10,472 bases of DNA. Origin: Cruorifilaria tuberocauda (Eukaryota; Nematoda; Chromadorea; Rhabditida; Onchocercidae). This document shows positions 1 through 8,600 of the stretch, piece after piece. The stretch covers positions 1-10,472 of the forward strand of contig JABVXU010001085.1 of assembly GCA_013365365.1 (NCBI GenBank). The letters are read 5' to 3'. The translations under genes and the position numbers were made by a program. The notes beneath the pieces were generated by a model, which ran no database searches, was not told where the DNA came from, and saw only the letters and a program-made list of their open reading frames with translations. Position 1 is the first letter of the stretch, and each line of letters opens with the position of its first letter.

Positions 1-119
1 ATACATTTATATGATACAGTTTTACAGTTTGTGTTGCATCATATATTGCATGACTGCTCTCGCATATTGCCATAAACCAAAACCAAAATATATTATTAAC
101 GTTTCAGCGCGCCATCATT

Positions 120-143
120 CGACCTTTGACCTTCATAAGGTTA
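120..143 (-). promoter_or_regulatory. Nuclear-receptor-type DR1 element with overlapping inverted half-site
   Basis: On the minus strand 120-132 reads AGGTCA-A-AGGTCG, one base from a perfect DR1 of AGGTCA half-sites. TGACCTT (127-133) also pairs with AAGGTTA (137-143) as an inverted repeat with a 3-bp spacer. HNF4/RXR-type receptors bind DR1 elements, and nematodes have many HNF4-derived receptors. Binding is inference; the motif is about 1.9 kb before the start codon. Confidence 0.35.
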
Positions 144-421
144 AATTATTGCGGTAATTAGATATATTTCATATATACATATATATATATTTTTAAATGA
201 CAATAATATATATTTCATATTCGTAAAATTCATTCTATAATTTTATCGATTTATTATCAATATAACTTTCTATTTCAAAAATTAAAAAAAAAAAAAAAAA
301 AAAGAATTCACATCATTAGAATTTCATTAATTTTCCATTAAAAAGAAAAAGTTATTATTTACACTTTTGCTTCAATTTATCATTCATTTTTCTCATTCTT
401 TTCATTCATACAGTTTTGATG

Positions 422-505
422 ATTAACAATTTACCACTCATCACTTTCTTCTCTGTTGTTAAATCGGCTAATAGAGAAGAAAGTGATAAGTGATAAGTTG
501 TTAAA
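422..505. repeat. Long imperfect inverted repeat (33-nt arms, 18-nt loop)
   Basis: The arms at 422-454 and 473-505 are reverse complements at 29 of 33 positions. Three of the four differences are C/T transitions that would pair as G-U in RNA. The loop is 455-472. The right arm contains the two adjacent TGATAAG motifs, so the left arm carries partial copies on the other strand. Confidence 0.75.
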
Positions 506-760
506 TTTTATATTATATAGATCTAAATAAGATTACAATAATGTTTATTTATCAAAAATAATTTCAGGTTTTTTTTTTTCACTCACATTTTTTTTGTTTC
601 TAAACGATCAATTTTGTATTGGTTTTTTTTTCCCTTAAGAATTCGTTCAATAATGGAAAAATATTTTAAATGATAAGCTAATAGAGAAAAAAAAAGTGAT
701 AAGTGATAAGAAAAATTGTTAAATTTTATATGATAAATGAATCTAAATAAGTTCACAATA
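467..760 (+). repeat. Imperfect direct duplication (about 75-85 bp)
   Basis: GCTAATAGAGAA starts both copies, at 467-540 and 677-760. Each copy continues with GTGATAAGTGATAAG, TTGTTAAATTTTATAT, ATCTAAATAAG and ACAATA, with small indels between them. The copies are about 210 bp apart. Only the first has a matching left arm for the hairpin. Confidence 0.75.
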
Positions 761-1037
761 GATAATAAAAAAGATATTGAAGTGAAAGTTAATATAAATG
801 ATAATAGATAAGTATAATGATATTAAAAAAAAGAAATGATAAAGTTACAGGATAAAAAAAGAAAAAAAAACTATGAAAAGAAATATTTGATATTTTAATC
901 AAAATTACATTATAAAGATTATTTACAATTAGAAATATGATATTATAATTGTTGTATTTATGCTGAAATGATTGAATTGTAAGAATGTGTTTAGTGATAA
1001 GAGATCAGCGCGATTGATCCAGCAGAAGAAATGATAA
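484..1037 (+). promoter_or_regulatory. Cluster of TGATAA motifs (GATA-factor type)
   Basis: TGATAA occurs at 484, 491, 671, 697, 704, 731, 799, 837, 995 and 1032. Ten sites in about 550 bp exceeds the roughly one per kilobase per strand expected in such AT-rich DNA, though the duplication accounts for some. TGATAA is the site of nematode intestinal and epidermal GATA factors (ELT family). A role in controlling this gene is inference. Confidence 0.4.
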
Positions 1038-1052
1038 ATTGAAAAGAAAGAA

Positions 1053-1100
1053 AGTGATAGTGATAGTGATAGATAGATAATGATGATAGTAGTCAGTGAT
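1053..1100 (+). repeat. GTGATA/GATA microsatellite
   Basis: AGTGATAGTGATAGTGATAG is followed by GATAGATAATGATGATAG, an imperfect hexamer/tetramer repeat that continues the GATA-rich composition of the upstream block. Confidence 0.8.
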
Positions 1101-1666
1101 ATCTTTATGATTGATATGGATATTGGTCAACTCATATCGATGATATGTGATTAACTTTACGAATCAACAATCATCTCATGATATCTTTCAATTTTCCTCT
1201 ACTTTTTTTTTCTTCTTTTTTAAAAAAACTTATCTGTTTACACATATTGCTTATATTGTTAAACAGTAAAATGTTTTTTGTTTTTTTTTTTTTCTTTTAA
1301 TCTTATCATTTGTATTGTTTCTTTCAATCATAGGACAGGTTTTTCTTTTCTCTCTTTAATTTAATTAATTTCACATTTTAAATTTGATTAATTTAATTGT
1401 GAAATTTTGTTTTGTTTTCTTTTTTCATTTTTGCAAATAATACTATTTATTTGCTTTTTAAAAATTTTAATATAAAATTTCCAATTATTACTAAAACATA
1501 AATAAATAATTTCATACCGAATAATAATTAAATTTTGGGTAAATAAATTTAGGATAAATGAACACAAAGGTAAAATGAATTGTTTCCTTATTATCTTCCA
1601 GTAATTGCTTAAATCGTGATATTGCATACTCCTTAATGATTATTTAAATGTATAATAGATTAGAAA

Positions 1667-1689
1667 GAGAGAGAGAGAGAGAGAGAGAG
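1667..1689 (+). repeat. (GA)n microsatellite
   Basis: An uninterrupted GA dinucleotide run of about eleven copies, about 370 bp upstream of exon 1. No other signal is visible around it. Confidence 0.95.
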
Positions 1690-2050
1690 GTGAAAAAAGA
1701 AACCATTTATTCTATTTCAGCGAGAAAATATAGTAAATAATAATTTTCAGTGTAATCAGTGTTATCCTATTAAAATAATCATCAAATTATCAGTGATAGC
1801 AATTTATTGTACGATTAACAAAATACAAAATATCATTGTCAAATAAAAATTTTAATACATTAATTAATTGAAATGTAAATTTAACGGTTAATTAAAATGA
1901 TAAAATTGATAATGTTAAACCATATGCTATTACATCGTTTGAATTGTAATACTTCTCATAGATTCTATAAATCATTTAATTCCAATTGTTCTGTAAAAAA
2001 GGTTTCGAAGAAATTAATTAAATATAATTTTTGAAAATTATCACTTATCA

Positions 2051-2063
2051 TTTTGTAGGTGGT
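2051..2063 (+). promoter_or_regulatory. Candidate spliced-leader (trans-splice) acceptor next to the start codon
   Basis: TTTTGTAG ending at 2058 is followed by GTGGT and then the ATG at 2064. In nematodes, SL1 acceptors usually sit a few bases upstream of the start codon, with an AT-rich outron before them. Both are seen here. An ordinary cis-splice from an upstream exon ending in phase 1 (for example a donor at 1946, giving a short leader from ATG 1912) fits the frame equally well. Confidence 0.4.
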
Positions 2064-2208
2064 ATGCCATCCGACTTACCTATTGCTTTAAACACAGAAG
2101 CATCAGAATTGGAATTAATTGAGAAGGATTTAGAATCCACTCAATATATTAATAATCAACAAAAAATCCTTCATCATTCTTTTCATTCATCATGCAAACA
2201 TGTCAGCG
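2059..2208 (+). CDS. Exon 1 of the anion exchanger: N-terminal tail (residues 1-48)
   Basis: The ATG at 2064 is the first in the frame that continues through all later exons. Acceptor ttttgtag ends at 2058, leaving only GTGGT before the ATG. This suits an SL trans-splice site, or an exon joined to unseen upstream coding sequence, since the frame stays open upstream to the acceptor. The encoded tail starts [20 protein letters not shown], is acidic then His/Ser rich, and has no recognisable domain. The donor gcg|gtaaaa leaves phase 1. The exon is supported mainly by phase agreement with exon 2, since SLC4 N-tails are not conserved. Confidence 0.6.
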
Positions 2209-5198
2209 GTAAAAAAAAAATCATATCTTCTTTTTTAAATTTTATTTAAATTTTATTTATTCTATCATTATCATTAGATCATTTAATCATTGATATTTAA
2301 TTTAAAGTAATCAGAGAGAAAAAAATAAGGTAGAGTTGTTGATATGATGAGAAATATGATGATTAAACTAATTTTGAAACTTTCATTTATTTTTGCTTTT
2401 TTTTTTTTATTTATTCAACATTTTTTTCCTTCAAATTTCAATAATATTTTTTTTTTTAAAAAAAAAAAGAAATCATTCATTTTCTAGTATAAGCAAATTA
2501 ATAATCACTAACAATTTCAGATTAATAAATTTACTAATTAGGTTATAAAATAAAAATGATAGTTGATTTTAATTTGAATTATCGAATTAATTAATGAGTA
2601 TTTTTAGGAGTGTCTAATGAAGCTTTATCACCAAAACCTGAATCACCAATTTCATTCAATACGACGGATAATGCTGATAGCAATAAGAAACATATCCATA
2701 ATAAAGTATTATCGCTTGTTTTTTTTTTGGATTTTCTGTTATCATTTTATCAATAAATGTGATGAATCATTTTGTTTTAAAAATAAATTCTTTTTAAATT
2801 TTTAGAAAAAAAAAAGCGGAGAAAAAAAAACAAAAATATGCGTTTAAATTTGCAGAGAAATGAAAAAAATAAAAAAAAGAAATCACAAAAATGTAATATT
2901 TAAAAAATCGGAAAATGATCACCTCTTCATATGAATTTTTTTTTTTTTCATTATCGCTTATCTGTGAATGTGTAATAATACAAAAGCATTGCAAAAGAAA
3001 AAAGTAAAAAAGGGGACGAAGCATTTTAAATTAAATATATTTACAGTAAATATTCAGGTTAAATTAAATATCATGTCACAGTAAGATATTTACAATAAAT
3101 ATTTAGGTTAAAGATGCTTACAATAAATATTTAAGTTAAATTAAGTATACTTAAAATAAGTATTCAGATTAAATTAAATATACTTACAGCAAATATCCAG
3201 GTTAAACTAAACATATTTACAATAAACATGAAAGTTAAATTAAATGTATTTACAATAAGTATACAGGTTTAAATTAAATATTCAGGTTTTTGTTGAACTG
3301 TATGATTTGGATTTACAAAAAGGTGGAGAATGGACAGAGACAGCTCGTTGGATTAAGTATGAAGAGGTTTTTTTTTTCAATTTTAAGATATTTAATTTTT
3401 ATTTTAAAATATAAAATATATAAGTCATATAAATATAAATTCCTATTTTAAAATATAAAAAAAAAAGATTTAATTATCTCACAATTCTAATTATATTATA
3501 AATTTTAAATATTTCCAAATATCATTTTTAGAATTAAAAAATTTTAAATTCTATGCTACGCTTTTAGAACACATTCAGTCTTCAAACTAATACTTTTTGT
3601 AAAATAGTACTTTTTGAATTTTTAAACTATTCCTTAAAGATTTATTGATTTGCCATTAAAAAAAAATTGGCATAGCTAAAATTTAATTGATAAAATTTAT
3701 ACTGAAAATTTATTCAGGATGTTGAAGGAACGGATCATCATTGGGGTCAACCACATGTTGCATTCCTTTCATTTCATGCTTTACTATCTCTTCGAAAATT
3801 TATGCGAACCGGTTCATTCTTTAATTAAATAATTAAATTTAAAACTTACAAAATTATTTTTAACTTATTAATTTAATTTAAACTTTTAACTTAGAAAAAT
3901 ATTCATGCATGTTTTAATTCATCCAATTGATTTCAATAATTAATCATATATGTATAGATTGATAATTTCAGGTATGATTTTACTTGACTGTAAAGCAAAA
4001 ACGTTTGTTGAAGTTTGTGATCAGGTAGCTAATGCAATGATTTCTGAAGGAATTGAATGTAGAAGAAGAGATATCATGCAAATTTTAGCAATGAAACAAG
4101 CGTAAGTTTATTAATTTCTTTTTTAATTTCCTTCTTTATTTTTGTTTTCTTGTTAAATATCTTAGAAATGATTAACCTAAAAATAAAATTAATTATTTAA
4201 TACTCAATGAAATTTTTATTTGTTTTCTTGTTAAATATGTTAGAAATGATTAACCTAAAAATAAAATTAATTATTTAATACCAAATGAAATTTTTATTAA
4301 TTTCCAATTGAGTTCCAATTAATTTCCAATTCTTTTAATTTAGACATCCTCTATCACGACGAATGACTGCTCTATCATTAGCTGGTTCAGTTTTTGATCG
4401 ACGTTCAGAATGTAATTTTGTAGGTACAAGTACAACGGATAATACTAAATTACGTATAGGTATTGGAATTAATTAATATTCTGTTTTAATCTTTTTTAAC
4501 TTTTCTTTAAACCTTTTTCAATTTCTTTTTAACCTTTTAATTTCATATTTTATATTAACCTTTACTTTTTTCTTCTCTTGCTTTTTTTATTAGCAGCCGT
4601 AGAATGAGTGAAAGTTTTTGCAAAAACAATTTTCATAAATTATTTTTAAGATTTATTGCGACGTAAACATTCGTTTCAAACGTGTAACGTACGTATGCAA
4701 CCAACAATAGCAGAAGTTGATGAAATAAAAAATACAGCATTAACTGGTAAGAGAGGAATATCAGTCAATGTTCTCAAACAACAAAGGTTAATATCATTTT
4801 CATTTACTGATAACAACAATCATTTATCATATTTCATCTGCAATTCAATCATTCTCTGGTTATAATATCAAATTTAATAAATTTATTTCAATTGTTTTTC
4901 ATTTGCTTATTTCATTGTTATTTCAGTTTTCCAAATCTTCCGGCAATACCAGCAGTTCAGGAAAGATTATGCTTAAATCCAACGAAACAATCTTCGACAA
5001 CATATTTCATTTCAGATTCACTGGGAAAGTATGTTTATCGCAAAATTGCAATTATCGAATTTTATTAAAATGATTTGAAAATAAAATATTATAATTTTTT
5101 TTTTTTTAGGGCTACGACACATTCATCAGAGCTTCATAAAGGTGAAGATATCTTGAGAAAACTTCCTATTGGTACTGAAACAGCTCAGGTATCATTTC

Positions 5199-5232
<34 letters not shown>

Positions 5233-5622
5233 ATGAAAAGAATGCTATTCTGAAATTTCAATGATATATATATTTTTTAAATATCATATCTGATAATTTA
5301 TTTTAATTACCATTTTTTTTCTTATTAAAATTGTATAATTTCAATTAAACTTTTTTGGTGAAATTTCAGCAAATTTTAAATTTATCAGTAAAATTTTACT
5401 TTAGATTTTTGTTGGTGTAATTCCAAATTTAACGAAAATACATTTTGTCATGCTTCGACTAAGTGAATCAGCAATGATGCCAGAAATTCTCGATGGTGAA
5501 ATACCACTTCGATTTGTTGTAGTAATTCTGGGTCCAGGTCAACCGGATGTTAGTTATCATGAAATGGGACGATCAATTGCAACACTAATGACAAATATGG
5601 TTGAATTATTTAGTTCATTCTT

Positions 5623-5661
<39 letters not shown>

Positions 5662-8600
5662 TTCTCTCTACTTCAATCATTTATCAGCAATAAATTTGTT
5701 AAATTTAATTAATAAAATTTATTTTGAAAATATTTTTGTATTTGAATTGATATTTAATAAGCTAAAAAAAAATTGTTGAAATTTATTTTAAGGAATTTAA
5801 TAGTGTTGCTTATAAAGCAAACGTACGTGAAGAGCTTATCTGTGGTTTGGATAATTTTTTGGATGATTCGGTTGTGATACCACCAGGTGAAATTGATAGC
5901 AAACGTTTACTATCCGGTGATGAGATACGTAAAGCATTGAAAAAACGACAAAATCGAAGAAAAGCTACAGAGGAAGAAAATTGTATATTTTACTTTTGAA
6001 ATTTTAAAATAATAATTTTTCATATTTCTATCTCACTTTTTTTCCGCAATCACTTCAATTACATTTTTACATTTTTTATTAAATTTTTATTATTGGAAAT
6101 TATGTTGAAATATAAGAAATATTGGAAATTATTGGAAGTGAAAATTATATCGGAAATATAGCAATTTATTATTGGAAATCATTGGAAATGAAATTTATAT
6201 CAAAAATATAGGAATTTATTATTGGAAATGAAAATATTATAATTTATTATTGGAAATCATTGGAAATGAAAATTATATCGGAAATATTGAAAATTAATTT
6301 TTCAGCTTTGCCACCAAAAAATGAACAAAAAAATGATGCGAATTTCAAAATAAAATTTAAGAAACGAGAAAAATGTCGATTTTTTGGTGGAATGATTAGT
6401 GATTTTAAAAAACGATTTCCGTATTATTGGTACGTGGTATTTTAAATTTTAAACTATTACATTCAACTGCTAAAACTATAAATGAAAAAGAAAATAATAA
6501 AAAGAACGGAAGAAAATCTGCAAAAGAGAAAATTGTCAAACGCTTTTTTGGTAGTTTCAACAACACCAAACACCGTAAATCATAAATCATTTTGATCGCG
6601 TTTACCGTGTTTTGCAGTCATTTGGGGAATTTCTATCGGATCAACTTAAACTGATGATAATGTGCGCTCAGAATATGAATGAATGAATATAAAAGCGAAA
6701 ATGGGAAAAGAAAGAATCCAGTGGCCACTGAATAAATTTTAGGTCCGATTATCGCGATGCGCTCAATTTTCAATGCCTTACAAGTGTCGTGTTCATGTTT
6801 TGTGCCAGCTTTGCACCAGCAATTACATTTGGTGGTCTATTAGGTATGTTTAAGTGATATGATAACATTTCATCCTCTATCAGGTATGTTTAAATAAGTA
6901 TATTTAAATGATATGATAACATTTCATGATCTATTAAGTATATTTAAATGATATCATAACATTTCATCGTATATTAGGTATGTTTAAATGAGTATATTTA
7001 AATGATATGGTAACATTTCATCGTATATTAGGTATGTTTAAGTGATATGATAACATTTGATCGTATATTAGGTATGTTTAAGTGCTATGATAAAATTTGA
7101 TATTTAAGTAATATGACGATGTTTGGTGGTCTATTAGATATGTTTAAATGATATGATAAATATATAAATTATCATCCGAAGTTATCATTAATAAGATAAT
7201 TTTTAGGATAATGAAAATTTTCCATTATTTTATATTTCAAATTTTTGATTGCTCTTCTTTTGTTTTTTTGGTGAATAATAAAAAAAAAGAAAATAGGAAA
7301 AGATATGATCAATGAATTTATTATTCTGTTAAATGGAATGTCGAAATTTATGGTTTGTTAATCAGATATTTTTTATGATAAATGAAAATTTAACATTATT
7401 CTATACTTCTTTTGAGTATTCTTTTTTTTTCGAGTAAAAAAAGGAAATAAGAAAAGTAAGTCTGATTGATTTATTAATTTGTTAACTGAAATTTCAAAAT
7501 TTATTAATTCATTATTGAGGAATTTTTTGTGATAGTAAAGATTTACTATTATTATTTTTACTTTGAATTTTTGATTTTTAATTTTTTTGCTTTTTTTGTT
7601 AATTAATAGAGAAGAAACGATGAATGATCAATTAAGTAAGTTATCGTTGTGCTGAATGAAATTCCGGAACTTATTGATTGTATGTTCAGGAAAATATACC
7701 AATGAAAAAATTGGAATACTTGAAACTCTGATAGCTCAATGCATTTGCGGTGTGATATGGGGAGTATTCGCTGTTCAACCGCTAATGATAATGAGTGCAA
7801 CGGGACCAGTTCTTGTTTTTGAAGTAAGCTTATATGCGGTAAGTTTTATTTAAATTAATAATTTTATTTATTTTAATTATTTAATCATGAATTTTTTTTT
7901 TGTAGTTGCAATTTAAATTTGTGTTAAAAAAGTTTTTTCTTTACTACAAATTTGTCATTTTTTTTTACTTTTAATTTATTAATTATTTGTTTTTTTTTTA
8001 AAAAAAAAATTAAAAACTTTTTTCAGTTCTGCACTAATTTAAATATTGATTTTCTAACGGTACGACTTTATGCTGGTTTATGGGTATTACTGATATCAAT
8101 CATTACTGTCGCAGTTGATGGATCGAGAATGTTACGTTATGTGACACGTTTCACTGAAGATATCTTTGCTTCATTGATTTCCGTGATATTCATTGCGGAA
8201 AGTTTACGATTTCTATATCAGGTATTCAAAATATCAATTGTAATTAAGTTTTGTAATTATGAATTTAGTTTAAATTTTTCTAAAAATTAGTATGAAAAAT
8301 GAAATTACAGAAAAAATAATAATTTTCTCTTTTTATCTTCTTTTGTTAAAAAATCAAAATTTTTTTTTTCTGAAAATATTTTAATATAATTTTTATTTTA
8401 ATCATTTAATTATTTTTGATTATTTAATTGTAAAAATATATTTCAATTAATATTTCCTATTTTGAATTATGCAATTAAATTTTCATTTTATTTTATTTAG
8501 ACATTCTTGCATCATCCGGTTGCAAATTTCGAATTTTATCAAAATGTTCGTCAAGAATGTGAAATAGATGCTATCAATGAAAATAGAAGTGATTCACAGA

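Larger units (their letters stand above)
1..2058. other. Upstream region without a supportable gene
   Basis: Both strands show only short frames with low-complexity translations and no family match. The stretch holds a local GC-richer block (about 40-145) with nuclear-receptor-like motifs, poly-A and poly-T runs, an inverted repeat, a duplicated segment rich in TGATAA, GATA and GA microsatellites, and very AT-rich sequence up to the exon 1 acceptor. It is most simply the 5' flank or outron of the anion exchanger. A 40-codon frame from ATG 1912 to TGA 2034 is open but unconvincing. Confidence 0.6.

Noticed and set aside
1226..1245. CTGTTTAC, a possible FOXO/DAF-16 site
   Set aside because: A single eight-base match in about 2 kb of AT-rich DNA is not informative.
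1363..1408. Inverted AATTTCACA / TGTGAAATT around an AT-rich loop
   Set aside because: Arms of nine bases in this composition arise readily by chance and nothing else marks the site.
1388..1627. Minus-strand 79-codon open frame in the upstream region
   Set aside because: Its translation is Ile/Lys/Asn/Phe rich with no motif, as expected from AT-rich DNA; there is no neighbouring exon or splice context.
1912..2034. Forty-codon frame beginning MLNHMLLHRLN just upstream of exon 1
   Set aside because: It could supply a leader exon via a donor at 1946, but the peptide matches nothing and a frame of this length is expected by chance; kept only as an alternative 5' end.
2794..3024. Minus-strand 76-codon frame rich in Phe
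   Set aside because: It is the antisense of the Lys/A-rich intron 2 sequence and Phe runs mirror poly-A; no family resemblance.
6405..6590. Minus-strand 61-codon hydrophobic frame
   Set aside because: It is antisense to the Lys-rich intronic frame and to the end of exon 12; the hydrophobicity is the shadow of AAA/AAG codons.
6690..6742. Short frame ATG 6701 to TAG 6742 ([13 protein letters not shown]) as a separate peptide or an alternative first exon
   Set aside because: It ends at the TAG that is itself the exon 13 acceptor and cannot read into exon 13, so it is not a start for the exchanger.
7603..7800. Minus-strand frame overlapping exon 14
   Set aside because: The plus strand encodes the conserved TM2/TM3 of the exchanger, so this is an antisense shadow.
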